A stretch of DNA of 64,000 nucleotides from Chryseobacterium flavum (GTDB taxonomy: Bacteria > Bacteroidota > Bacteroidia > Flavobacteriales > Weeksellaceae). The position numbers were made by a program, and so were the translations under genes. The stretch is from NCBI RefSeq assembly GCF_003385595.1, contig NZ_QNUE01000013.1, positions 61,417 to 125,416 on the forward strand, given 5' to 3'. Below, piece after piece: positions 46,231-54,207 of the stretch (its first letter is position 1; each line of letters starts with the position of its first letter). The notes beneath the pieces were generated by a model. It worked only from the letters and a program-made list of their open reading frames with translations, searched no databases and was not told the DNA's origin.

Positions 46231-46644
46231 ATGACAGAAAAGATCAATAAGCTGGAAGCCATTTTTAATGATGCTTTGAAAACGGCTCTTAGCGGTATTA
46301 CTCCCGAAAAGATTGATAACATTCTTGATAACAGAGATTCTGCAGAATTTTCTGATGTATGGATGAAAGCATATCAAACAATTGAAGAGAAGTTTACTGA
46401 TGAGGAAACTGAAGACAGAATCAGTGATATCAGAAAGCAAATTTTTATATCTGTCTTCAAAACTACAGGTTCCTCTGACCTTCCGGCTTATATTTCCGAT
46501 GATTTCGGATTGATTTGCTCTTACTCTATTCATCAGATTGAAAACGATTGGGTCAATAATTTGCTTTTCACTTATCTTAATCATCAGATTCCTCAAGGTG
46601 AACTGTTGAGAACAAAGAAAACAATAAAAGAACTGATTCAATAG
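46231..46644 (+). CDS. Hypothetical protein after the M3 peptidase
   Basis: 137 residues, family not recognised. Mostly helical and acidic (KLEAIFNDALKTALSG, YQTIEEKFTDEETEDRISDIRKQIF), no signal or membrane segment. Starts 15 bases after the peptidase stop, same strand, so probably co-transcribed. A hairpin terminator follows. Function unknown. Confidence 0.75.
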   Translation: MTEKINKLEAIFNDALKTALSGITPEKIDNILDNRDSAEFSDVWMKAYQTIEEKFTDEETEDRISDIRKQIFISVFKTTGSSDLPAYISDDFGLICSYSIHQIENDWVNNLLFTYLNHQIPQGELLRTKKTIKELIQ

Positions 46645-46657
46645 ATCAAAATACACT

Positions 46658-46687
46658 AAAAAAGAACAGCAAACGCTGTTCTTTTTT
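46658..46687 (+). terminator. Terminator after 46231-46644
   Basis: 13-bp stem aaaaaagaacagc/gctgttctttttt (46658-46670 with 46675-46687), 4-base loop, T run on the plus strand. Confidence 0.92.
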
Positions 46688-46850
46688 TATTGATAATGAT
46701 CGGCTGGCTTCCTGCTGCTATTTGAGCAGTGATGTCTTTAATAATGCAAGAGCAGATAAACGAAATGAAGATTGAATTCAAGCAGTTTGTGAAGGCAGAA
46801 AATAAATCATTCACATCTTTACAATGTATTATATTGGTAAAGGATTTTTT

Positions 46851-46858
46851 TAATTTTG
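46851..46858 (+). promoter_or_regulatory. -7 element of the methyltransferase gene
   Basis: TAATTTTG, exact match, 83 bases upstream of the ATG at 46942; it lies inside the 71-codon upstream extension of that frame and argues against the longer start. Confidence 0.5.
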
Positions 46859-46941
46859 ACTCCAATGTCTTTCAACTTTTCCAGTTAATAATCGTAAATT
46901 TATTGTTCGTTTCAGTTTTAAAGACTGTAAAATTTCCTGCC

Positions 46942-47673
46942 ATGAAAGAAAATAAATACGACAATCCAGCATTTTTTGATCAGTATGAAAAAATGTTACG
47001 TTCTCAGATCGGATTGGAGGGAGCCGGAGAATGGCATACCTTAAAACATATGCTGCCTGATTTTCAAGGAAAGAATATCCTGGACCTTGGATGTGGTTTC
47101 GGATGGCATTGCCGTTACGCTATAGAAAACGGAGCCCAATCCGTGATTGGGGTTGATCTTTCAGAAAGGATGCTATCAAAAGCTAAGGAGATCAACAATT
47201 TGGAGGGAATTCACTATGAAAGAAAAGCTCTTGAAGATTTGGACTATCCTGCTGAGAAATTTGATGTGATACTCAGTTCGCTTACATTGCACTATGTAAA
47301 ATCATTCGATACCTTAGTCCGTAATATTTACCAATGGCTTATTCCTGGCGGATCATTTATTTTCTCAGTAGAACATCCTGTTTTCACTGCAGAAGGAGGC
47401 CAGGATTGGATATATGATAAAAGCGGTGAAAAAATCAGCTGGCCGGTTGACCGTTATTTTGTCGAGGGAAAAAGAAATACTACTTTTTTGGGAGAAAATG
47501 TTATTAAATACCACCGGACTTTAACGTCATATTTAAATACTTTATTAAAACAGAGTTTCATAATCAAAGAAGTCATAGAACCTGAGCCTAGTCAGGAGAT
47601 GCTGAAAGAAATTCCGGAAATGAAGGAAGAACTCCGCAGACCTATGATGTTATTGATCTCCGTTGAAAAATAA
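46942..47673 (+). CDS. Class I SAM-dependent methyltransferase
   Basis: 243 residues from the ATG at 46942. SAM-binding motif I is ILDLGCGFGWHCRYAI, with motif II SVIGVDLSERML, a post-motif VILSSLTLHYVKSF and IPGGSFIFSVEHPVF. These identify a UbiE/methyltransferase-11 type enzyme. The frame stays open upstream to 46729, but that stretch contains the promoter and shows no domain. Substrate unknown. No operon partner. Confidence 0.88.
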   Translation: MKENKYDNPAFFDQYEKMLRSQIGLEGAGEWHTLKHMLPDFQGKNILDLGCGFGWHCRYAIENGAQSVIGVDLSERMLSKAKEINNLEGIHYERKALEDLDYPAEKFDVILSSLTLHYVKSFDTLVRNIYQWLIPGGSFIFSVEHPVFTAEGGQDWIYDKSGEKISWPVDRYFVEGKRNTTFLGENVIKYHRTLTSYLNTLLKQSFIIKEVIEPEPSQEMLKEIPEMKEELRRPMMLLISVEK

Positions 47674-47726
47674 TTGGAACAGGCACAGAAAGTAATTTTA
47701 AGAAAAAAGTATACATGATTAAAATG

Positions 47727-47734
47727 TATATTTG
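47727..47734 (+). promoter_or_regulatory. -7 element of the 47755 serine hydrolase
   Basis: TATATTTG, exact match, 20 bases before the ATG. Confidence 0.5.
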
Positions 47735-47754
47735 TTCATTACAAATAACAGATT

Positions 47755-49035
47755 ATGAAGCTATTATCCTTTTTCTTCATTCTTGTATTTTCAATAAAGC
47801 TTTCTGCTCAGCAATATAGTAAAGAGCTTGATCATTACTTCACCGCCCTAACGGAGCTGAAAAATTTTAACGGGAATGTAAAGATTGCTAAAAACAATAC
47901 GGTTCTGCTTGATAAAGCCTACAATATTCCCAATGAAGACAAGGCACTGCAGGTCGATAAAAACAGTAAATTTATCATTGCTTCGGTTTCAAAAATCTTT
48001 GTAAAATATGGAATCCTGAAACTGGTTGAACAGGGAAAGATCAAACTCTCAGATCATCTTAACCGATACATTCCTGATTTTCCAAACGGAGAAAAAATTT
48101 CAATTGAAAATCTGTTATTTCACCAGTCCGGACTTCCAAGAGAAATTAAAGATTATGAAAAGTATGAGCACCTTAGCCTGGAAAAAACAATAGAACTGGC
48201 CCGTCGGGAACCTCTGCAATTTGAACCCGGAACCCAGACCTTATATTCCAATGTGGGATATTTTATTCTGCACTATCTTATTGACAAATTGTCTGATAAA
48301 GGATACTGGCATTTTATCCAGGAAGAGATCATCAAAAAATATCAGCTAAAAAATACAGGTGAGTTTAATTCTTCCCGTTCATTGTCTGACTTTGCTTATG
48401 GATTTTCAGCTGAAAACGGTAAAATAGTTCCTGTTCCCCAAACCAGCATCAACAGGTTTGAAACGGGAAATTATTATTCGACTATTGATGATTTATACAG
48501 TTTCAGTCAACAGCTTATTTCCGGAAAGAATCTCAGAAAAGACCTTGTACTTAAAATGTTCGGAAAAGACAGCCAATTGATACAGGCAGGAGGCAGGCCA
48601 GGTTACAGAGCCTATTATCATCAGGATTTAAAATTGGGAATTACCTTTATTTTCATTTCAAATTTTACAGATATTCCTTTCCAGAAAGTGACCGAAGATA
48701 TTATTAATCTTTTGAATGGCCAGCCTTATCGTATTCCTCAAAAGATAAGCAGAAAAGCAATTGAAGTTTCTGATGAAGTTCTCAAGCAATACACCGGAAA
48801 ATTTGCTCTGGAAGCTGATCTGTCGCAGGTTTTCACAGTTATTCTGGAAGATCATTTTCTGTATATTCTTGATAAAGACGGTGGGAAAACTAAAATTTAC
48901 CCGGAATCAAAAACTATTTTTTTTGATAATCCGGAATCTGAAGACGGTTATCATTTTTTAAGTAATCAAGGTGGTCAGTATCATTTAATGATCATTTCAA
49001 CAGGTGTTAAATTTAATACCAAAAAAATACAATAA
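47755..49035 (+). CDS. Secreted beta-lactamase-fold serine hydrolase
   Basis: 426 residues. Signal peptide MKLLSFFFILVFSIKLSA. SxxK is S77-V-S-K80 (ASVSKIF), YxN is Y164-S-N166 (LYSNVGY), and the C-terminal part (about 320-426) is a beta-rich extension (YTGKFALEADLSQVFTVILEDHFLYIL) as in D-aminopeptidase/EstB-like relatives. Exported; substrate unknown. The following gene codes for a second member of the family. Confidence 0.88.
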   Translation: MKLLSFFFILVFSIKLSAQQYSKELDHYFTALTELKNFNGNVKIAKNNTVLLDKAYNIPNEDKALQVDKNSKFIIASVSKIFVKYGILKLVEQGKIKLSDHLNRYIPDFPNGEKISIENLLFHQSGLPREIKDYEKYEHLSLEKTIELARREPLQFEPGTQTLYSNVGYFILHYLIDKLSDKGYWHFIQEEIIKKYQLKNTGEFNSSRSLSDFAYGFSAENGKIVPVPQTSINRFETGNYYSTIDDLYSFSQQLISGKNLRKDLVLKMFGKDSQLIQAGGRPGYRAYYHQDLKLGITFIFISNFTDIPFQKVTEDIINLLNGQPYRIPQKISRKAIEVSDEVLKQYTGKFALEADLSQVFTVILEDHFLYILDKDGGKTKIYPESKTIFFDNPESEDGYHFLSNQGGQYHLMIISTGVKFNTKKIQ

Positions 49036-49109
49036 TTTATACTCTATCTAGCATCATAACATAAAATATAAATTAATATATTGCATAACATAGTAATATA
49101 AATAAATCA

Positions 49110-49117
49110 TATCTTTG
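49110..49117 (+). promoter_or_regulatory. -7 element before the broken serine hydrolase
   Basis: TATCTTTG, exact match, 20 bases before the ATG at 49137. Confidence 0.5.
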
Positions 49118-49136
49118 TATAACAATATACATCAAC

Positions 49137-49211
49137 ATGAATATTAAAAAACTAATAACCGGTCCTGCTTTGTTTTTACTTTTCAGTATAACAGGTGATA
49201 AAAGGATTTGA
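49137..49211 (+). pseudogene. Detached signal-peptide fragment of the serine hydrolase at 49195
   Basis: A 24-codon frame starting at the ATG 49137 (MNIKKLITGPALFLLFSITG...) is a clear signal peptide with its own promoter element. It runs into a stop at 49209. The mature hydrolase continues in a different frame from 49195, whose own frame has a TAA at 49189. A small deletion or frameshift near 49185-49200 has therefore removed the cleavage region and broken the link. Confidence 0.7.
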
Positions 49212-50232
49212 AAAGAAAATAGACAGTATTATCCAGACAGAATTCGGGAATCATGACGAACCCGGCGGCGTTTTCATGATCACTAAAAACGGCAAAAGTA
49301 TCTATAGGAAAGCATTTGGGAAAGCCAACCTGGAACTCAATGTCAACCTGACACCTGACTATGTTTTTCAGATCGGATCTATGACCAAACAATTCACAGC
49401 TATAGCTATTCTGATGCTTGAAGAGCAAGGCAAACTTAAAGTCAACGATCCTGTCTCCAGATATATTAAAGATTATCCTAACGGAGATCATATTACGATT
49501 CATCACCTTCTGACCCATACTTCAGGAATAAAAGATTTTACTAAAATGAAATCTCTCTCTTCCATCGCTCAAAAAGAAATGAAACCGGAAGAAATGGTGA
49601 ATTTTTTTAAAAGCGAATCTGTGGATTTTGCACCGGGAGAAAAATTTGATTATAATAATTCCGGTTATGTGGTTCTGGGTTATATCATCGAATTGATCTC
49701 AGGAACTTCTTATGAAGATTTTATTAAGAAAAATATTTTTGATAAAGCAGGAATGTCTCATTCCTATTATGCATCTGACAGGAAAGTTATCCCGCAAAGA
49801 GCATATGGTTATCACAAAAAAGAACAGGGATTTGTAAATAAAACAGCTATCAGCTTCAGTGTTCCTTTTTCTTCCGGCTCATTGATGTCTACCGTGGATG
49901 ATATGCTGAAGTGGCAACAGGCTCTGAATCAGAATATTTTACTCAGTTCCAAAGAAAGCCAAAAAGCTTTTCAGAAATATAAACTCAATAATGGTGAAGA
50001 GTTTACATATGGATATGGATGGCACCTGAAAGATACCAGCGGAACTCCTTACCGTGAACATGGCGGAAGTATATTTGGATTCAAGAGTATGGGGGTTTAC
50101 GTTCCCGGCGAAGACCTTTATGTGCTAGGATTCAGTAATTGTGATTGTCATTCTCCGACTGAAGTTACCAGAAGTATTGCAAAGGCAGCTTTAAATGAAT
50201 TCAAGACCTCAGCAAAGATGCCACAGAAATAA
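49195..50232 (+). CDS. Beta-lactamase-fold serine hydrolase lacking its signal peptide
   Basis: 345 residues from a GTG at 49195. Catalytic SxxK is S62-M-T-K65 (GSMTKQF). YNN (YNNSGYVVLG) is the second motif and HGGS (EHGGSIFGF) the third, so the enzyme core is complete. There is no secretion signal in this frame. The signal sits just upstream in another frame (49137-49211), which indicates a frameshifted gene. The product may be absent or cytosolic unless the shift is a sequencing error. Close in wording to the gene before it only at the family level. Confidence 0.75.
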   Translation: MIKGFEKKIDSIIQTEFGNHDEPGGVFMITKNGKSIYRKAFGKANLELNVNLTPDYVFQIGSMTKQFTAIAILMLEEQGKLKVNDPVSRYIKDYPNGDHITIHHLLTHTSGIKDFTKMKSLSSIAQKEMKPEEMVNFFKSESVDFAPGEKFDYNNSGYVVLGYIIELISGTSYEDFIKKNIFDKAGMSHSYYASDRKVIPQRAYGYHKKEQGFVNKTAISFSVPFSSGSLMSTVDDMLKWQQALNQNILLSSKESQKAFQKYKLNNGEEFTYGYGWHLKDTSGTPYREHGGSIFGFKSMGVYVPGEDLYVLGFSNCDCHSPTEVTRSIAKAALNEFKTSAKMPQK

Positions 50233-50528
50233 GCCCATGTTATTTTTAACACATTTGCGGAAGAACATGGGTCCGGAACTTTAAACACAAAAGCAATAAC
50301 CGGGATCAAACAGAAAATATTGACCAGTAACACCAGCCCTGCGACCAGGCTTTTTTCCATATCATAAAATCAGTCTTGCAGAAATGACAGATGCAGAATA
50401 AAATCCAGCCCCTGAAATACAATAATCTCACCGCTTTTAAAGGACATCTATACTAAAAACCAGAATCTGAAAAAGACAAAACACAGTATGTGAGATATTT
50501 CATTAATATAATTTACAACATAATATTT
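50233..50528. other. Intergenic stretch with a possible gene remnant
   Basis: A minus-strand frame of 70 codons (50148-50360) starts with MEKSLVAGLVLLVNIFC, a membrane-like helix, but then runs into the tail of the hydrolase gene on the other strand. It may be the left-over 5' end of a lost gene or chance. An inverted repeat cccatgtt/aacatggg lies nearby without a T run. The rest is AT-rich and shows nothing else. Confidence 0.3.
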
Positions 50529-50562
50529 TTTGATTGAAATATCCACATATTTTGTATCTTTA
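50529..50562 (+). promoter_or_regulatory. Two-element promoter for 50598-51209
   Basis: TTTG at 50529-50532 and TATCTTTA at 50555-50562 with 22 bases between, close to the Bacteroidota -33/-7 arrangement (last base of the -7 differs). Transcription would start about 30 bases before the ATG. Confidence 0.6.
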
Positions 50563-50597
50563 ATTACCATATTCATAAAAGTATTTGGTAAAAAGTT

Positions 50598-51209
50598 ATG
50601 ACAGAAGAGCTTCATTTTATCAAAACCAACCCTAATATTGCTAAAATAAACTTATACAATAAACTCTGTCGTGAAGAGGAGAATATCCAAAGCTTTCTGC
50701 AAAATAATACGAGAGCAGACCTTGAAATCATCAAGCAAAAAATAAAGGATTCTGTAGAAGAGCTGAGTAAAGATGAACTTTTAAGTATCTTTTCCTGGTT
50801 CAGTAAAATGTATTCTGATCCTGAAGAAATCAAAACCCAGCTTTTTATTCACGGTATTGATCTCTTTTATGAAATTCCACCTACAGATAATGCCCAACAT
50901 TTTCTACAGATTCTGTCAGAGTATGAAAAAAACTCTCAACAACATCTGAATTATATTGTCAATGCTCAACGTTTCAATCAGTTTGTGATCTATGGGATAT
51001 TTCTGACTGAAATGCTCAATCGGGGATATGGTATTGAAAATATACTGTCGGATTATCTGAAATCTGAAAATCAGGCTTTATACCAACTTGCTGAAAATCA
51101 TTTTAATGCAAAAGATTTCACAAATATCTCCCCTATTTCACTTCAGCAGCATTTTTGTGATCTTTATGACCTTACAAAATTCTACAAAGGATCCATTATT
51201 CAGCTTTAA
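50598..51209 (+). CDS. Hypothetical helical protein
   Basis: 203 residues, family not recognised. Rich in helices (DLEIIKQKIKDSVEELSKDELLSIFSWFSKMY, LNYIVNAQRFNQFVIYGIFLTEML), no signal or membrane span, one Cys near residue 24. It has its own promoter and ends 15 bases before the tail of a convergent dehydrogenase gene. Function unknown. Confidence 0.75.
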   Translation: MTEELHFIKTNPNIAKINLYNKLCREEENIQSFLQNNTRADLEIIKQKIKDSVEELSKDELLSIFSWFSKMYSDPEEIKTQLFIHGIDLFYEIPPTDNAQHFLQILSEYEKNSQQHLNYIVNAQRFNQFVIYGIFLTEMLNRGYGIENILSDYLKSENQALYQLAENHFNAKDFTNISPISLQQHFCDLYDLTKFYKGSIIQL

Positions 51210-51224
51210 AATAGTTTTCCGAAC

Positions 51225-52247
51225 CTATTTTAAAAGATCCGGATGTTTCATCATATAGTCAAATGCTTCTTTTAATGCCTGTACCGGGCTTTTGGGGTTA
51301 AATCCTAATTCGTTCCTTGCTTTGGAAATGTCAAAATTTTGCTGTAACCCTGAAAACATAGAAATATCTTTTCTGGTTAAAACAGGAGCTTTACCACTCA
51401 TTCTGGCAGTAAACTCCATAAGGCCTGCTATAGTAAACAATATTCCCTTGGGAACAGACTTCGGTATTTTCAGTTTAAGCTCAGGGTAAAGACTATTCGC
51501 TAAAATAGTTGTATCTGTAATACTCATACATTTTTCATTGGCCAGAATATAGCGTTCACCTGGCCGACCTTTTTGAGCTGCAAGATAACAACCTTCTGCC
51601 ACATCCTTTACATCTACCCAGTTTAAAGTAATTTTAGTATCTACAGGAATTTCTTTCTTCAAGATCAGTTTCACTATTCCATACGATACATTCAGGGGTA
51701 ATGAAGCTTCACTTCCAATCATCGCTGAAGGCATCACAGAAACCAGCTCTATTCCCAGCTTAGCAGCCAGTTCAAAAGCTAATTTTTCACCGTCATTCTT
51801 AGAGTTATAATACATATCTCTGCGATCCGGGTTGTAACCATTACTTTCTTTAGTGGGAAGTTTTGTGTAATCCAATGCTGCAATAGAACTTACATATACT
51901 ATTCTCTTTACTCCCGCTTCTGCAGCAGCTTCTATAGTGTTACGGGTCCCATCCATATTAACATCATAGATCTCTTTTTTTGGATCTTTAGCCCATAATT
52001 TAAAGGACGCTCCTACAGCATAGAATGTCTCCACTCCCTGCAATGCTTTTACAAAAGAGGCCTTATCTGTTATATCAGCCTCTACCAGTTCACAGTTCAG
52101 ACCTTTAAAAGGAGTTTTATTTTTAGCATTCCTTACTGTTGCTCTTACAGGAATTCCCTGTTTAAGTAAAAATCGTACAAGATTATTTCCCAAGTGTCCG
52201 TTTGCACCTGAAACCAGACTTAAATTATTCTTTGTCATCACATTCAT
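51225..52247 (-). CDS. NAD(P)-dependent epimerase/dehydratase (dihydroflavonol-reductase-like)
   Basis: 340 residues. The extended-SDR start LSLVSGANGHLGNNLVRFLLKQG (GxxGxxG), VYVSSIAALD with the catalytic Ser, and MYYNSKNDGEKLAFE with YxxxK are intact. VNMDGTRNTIEAA is the family mark for DFR/cinnamoyl-CoA-reductase-like enzymes acting on aldehydes or ketones. Substrate unknown. It lies 50 bases downstream of a Crp/Fnr regulator in the same direction and may be its target or co-transcribed with it. Confidence 0.88.
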   Translation of the reverse strand: MNVMTKNNLSLVSGANGHLGNNLVRFLLKQGIPVRATVRNAKNKTPFKGLNCELVEADITDKASFVKALQGVETFYAVGASFKLWAKDPKKEIYDVNMDGTRNTIEAAAEAGVKRIVYVSSIAALDYTKLPTKESNGYNPDRRDMYYNSKNDGEKLAFELAAKLGIELVSVMPSAMIGSEASLPLNVSYGIVKLILKKEIPVDTKITLNWVDVKDVAEGCYLAAQKGRPGERYILANEKCMSITDTTILANSLYPELKLKIPKSVPKGILFTIAGLMEFTARMSGKAPVLTRKDISMFSGLQQNFDISKARNELGFNPKSPVQALKEAFDYMMKHPDLLK

Positions 52248-52297
52248 TTTAATATGACAAATTTCACCTTTCTGTTTTCAGAATCACTTGACATTTG

Positions 52298-52873
52298 TTA
52301 GTTAATTATTTTTCTTCTTATTCTGCTTAGGCTTTCTGGTTTCATTCCCAAAAATGAGGCAATATATTGAATAGGAACATTCTGTATTATTTCCGGGTGG
52401 TTTTCCAGAAGTTTAAGATAACGCTGCTCTGCATTCAAAGCAGACAATTCCTTCGAACGGTTTTCATTATAAGTAATTGACTGGTGAAAAACCGAAATAC
52501 TGAAATCTTTCATGGCCTTATTGCCTGCAATTAAGTTATCAAGATTTTCTTTACTGATCCGTAAAAGTTCACAATCTGTAATGCACTCTACGCAATCTTC
52601 AGACCTTGTCCTGTTTATAAAATGAGCATAGGAAGTGAAAAAACCAGGTGGGCAATTGAGGTGTGTTGTCACCTGATTGCCGGTCTGATCCGTATAAAAC
52701 AGTCTCAGATATCCTGAAACAATATAATAAAGGTAACCAGGAACTTTTCCGGCTTCTTCAATGATAGCTCCTTTTGAAAATGTTACAGGTTCAAAGTATC
52801 TTTTTACATCCTCAATTTCATCGGGTGTAAAGTTATATTCTGAACACATATACTGTAAAAGCTTATCGTACAT
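52298..52873 (-). CDS. Crp/Fnr family transcriptional regulator
   Basis: 191 residues. Cyclic-nucleotide-like domain at 1-115 (YFEPVTFSKGAIIEEAGKVPGYLYYIVSGYLRLFYTD) and winged HTH near the end (VPIQYIASFLGMKPESLSRIRRK). The sensor lacks a clear cAMP phosphate-binding cassette and has no Fe-S Cys set, as usual for this short flavobacterial group. Likely effector unknown. Upstream of the dehydrogenase gene. Confidence 0.88.
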   Translation of the reverse strand: MYDKLLQYMCSEYNFTPDEIEDVKRYFEPVTFSKGAIIEEAGKVPGYLYYIVSGYLRLFYTDQTGNQVTTHLNCPPGFFTSYAHFINRTRSEDCVECITDCELLRISKENLDNLIAGNKAMKDFSISVFHQSITYNENRSKELSALNAEQRYLKLLENHPEIIQNVPIQYIASFLGMKPESLSRIRRKIIN

Positions 52874-52954
52874 CGGGTAACATTTGATATCTGTTACAAA
52901 AATATCAAAAGAATCTCAGACAATCGAAAAATAAATCTGTAAGCAGCAGTTATT

Positions 52955-53344
52955 CTAAGAGTCAGTATCTGCAGATTTTTTGTTACCTGAAAAGAAGAAT
53001 GTATTTCTGAAATAATAATAGGCAGTTCCACCGATAAAATAAGAAAATACATCAAAAATATCTCCGGTAAAGTTTTCTGATAATTCAGGGCAAATCACTT
53101 CAAATAAAAATGATATGTATATAACTGAAATAAGTACAAATTTTAAATCAGGCTTCCAGTTATACTTAAATCCCGGTATATTATTTATGATATATTCTAT
53201 CAGATAACAGTACATAGGAATGGTAATAAGATCCGTTAAATGATCATTAATCAGTGGTATATATATATGGTTCCTTCTGAATATAATAATCATTACCCAG
53301 ACCAGCAGGCCACCCAAAAACCAATGTGACATACTTTTTCCCAT
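52955..53344 (-). CDS. Small membrane protein (VanZ-like?)
   Basis: 129 residues with about four membrane segments: MSHWFLGGLLVWVMIIIF, LITIPMYCYLIEYII, FVLISVIYISFLFEVI and DIFDVFSYFIGGTAYYYF. The loop GDIFDVFSYFIGG resembles the VanZ-type motif, but the assignment is weak. Its ATG overlaps the stop of a 44-residue upstream gene by one base (TAATG), so it is translationally coupled to it. Divergent from tetR across a large palindrome, so probably repressed by TetR. Confidence 0.7.
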   Translation of the reverse strand: MGKSMSHWFLGGLLVWVMIIIFRRNHIYIPLINDHLTDLITIPMYCYLIEYIINNIPGFKYNWKPDLKFVLISVIYISFLFEVICPELSENFTGDIFDVFSYFIGGTAYYYFRNTFFFSGNKKSADTDS

Positions 53345-53478
53345 TACATATGTAATATTGCCATGATGAAACCAATAATCACCTGCAGCACTTTTGCCAT
53401 AATATCCTGCACATCTTTTTCACTTTTATTATCTTTTTTTTCAGATGATTCGTAATCAAATATTTTTTTTTCTTCCAT
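53344..53478 (-). CDS. 44-residue single-span membrane protein
   Basis: 45 codons from the ATG at 53478 to TAA at 53344. The first half is charged (MEEKKIFDYESSEKKDNKSE), the second half is a short membrane helix (VLQVIIGFIMAILHM). A TATCTTTG element lies just upstream (53499-53506) and the stop overlaps the start of the next gene (TAATG). Both support real expression. It contains a run of nine A in codons 3-6, a possible slippage site. Function unknown; candidate small regulator or accessory protein of the 129-residue membrane protein. Confidence 0.6.
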   Translation of the reverse strand: MEEKKIFDYESSEKKDNKSEKDVQDIMAKVLQVIIGFIMAILHM

Positions 53479-53498
53479 TTTGATTAGATTTACTGATA

Positions 53499-53506
53499 CA
53501 AAGATA
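53499..53506 (-). promoter_or_regulatory. -7 element of the two-gene membrane operon
   Basis: Minus strand TATCTTTG, exact match, 21 bases before the ATG at 53478. It overlaps the left edge of the palindrome at 53504-53541. Confidence 0.6.
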
Positions 53507-53541
53507 TACAAAATTAGAACATTTGTTCTAATTTTGTATAT
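53504..53541. promoter_or_regulatory. 38-bp perfect palindrome, probable TetR operator
   Basis: Left arm atatacaaaattagaaca (53504-53521) and right arm tgttctaattttgtatat (53524-53541) are exact reverse complements around a central TT. It sits between the tetR gene (plus) and the small membrane operon (minus), covering the -33/-7 region of the minus operon and lying just upstream of the tetR -7 element. This is a textbook position for an autoregulating TetR repressor. Confidence 0.8.
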
Positions 53542-53565
53542 GACATTTATTAGTGTGCTTTATTA

Positions 53566-53573
53566 TATATTTG
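53566..53573 (+). promoter_or_regulatory. -7 element 5 bases before the tetR ATG
   Basis: TATATTTG followed by ACTG and ATG; the mRNA would be leaderless or nearly so. Confidence 0.5.
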
Positions 53574-53577
53574 ACTG

Positions 53578-54207
53578 ATGAAAACCAAAGAAAAAATCTT
53601 ATTTAAAGCCCTTGAACTGTTTAATGAAAAGGGATATAATACCATTACTACAAGACATATTGCTGCAGAAATCAATATAAGTCCGGGAAATTTACATTAT
53701 CATTTCAAACATTCAGAAGATATTATTAAAATACTTTTTACGGAGCTGGTTGTTAAAATGGACGCGTTGCTGAATACGGTCAAAAAAGTGGAATTCAAAA
53801 CATTGGATGACCTGTACCAGTTTACTTTTTCAACCTGTGAAATTTTTTACTCTTACCGGTTTATCTTTGTGAATTTTATAGACATTTTAAAAGAGATCCC
53901 TGAAATAAAATCCCAGTATGAATCCATTCATTCCAGCAGAAAGGAAGAATTTCAACTGATTTTCTCTGGTTTCCAAAAAAACAACATCCTCAAAAAAGAC
54001 GTTCCGGATTTTATTATGGACAGCCTTGTTCAGCAGATGTTCATTATTGCAGATAACTGGCTCACCCATAACAGATTAATCTTAAAACTGGATCAGGAAG
54101 ATGCTGTACGGCATTACAGCCTTTTACAAATGAATCTTTTTTATCCCTTCCTCAACCGGGAACAGCAACAGCTGTATGAACAACAATATATCACCGCTAA
54201 CGCATGA
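53578..54207 (+). CDS. TetR family transcriptional regulator
   Basis: 209 residues. HTH at 14-50 (LFNEKGYNTITTRHIAAEINISPGNLHYHFKHSEDII) in the standard place, followed by a helical ligand domain (LYQFTFSTCEIFYSYRFIFVNF). A large palindrome lies 37 bases upstream of its start. Its stop overlaps the next gene by 4 bases (ATGA), so it is coupled to an AraC regulator and, farther on, an oxidoreductase. It likely represses both directions until a ligand binds. Confidence 0.9.
   Translation: MKTKEKILFKALELFNEKGYNTITTRHIAAEINISPGNLHYHFKHSEDIIKILFTELVVKMDALLNTVKKVEFKTLDDLYQFTFSTCEIFYSYRFIFVNFIDILKEIPEIKSQYESIHSSRKEEFQLIFSGFQKNNILKKDVPDFIMDSLVQQMFIIADNWLTHNRLILKLDQEDAVRHYSLLQMNLFYPFLNREQQQLYEQQYITANA

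Noticed and set aside
46729..46941. N-terminal extension of the methyltransferase
   Set aside because: Contains a promoter element and unrelated hydrophobic sequence; the family fold starts at 46942.
50235..50275. Terminator after the frameshifted hydrolase
   Set aside because: The inverted repeat cccatgtt/aacatggg has a long loop and no T run.
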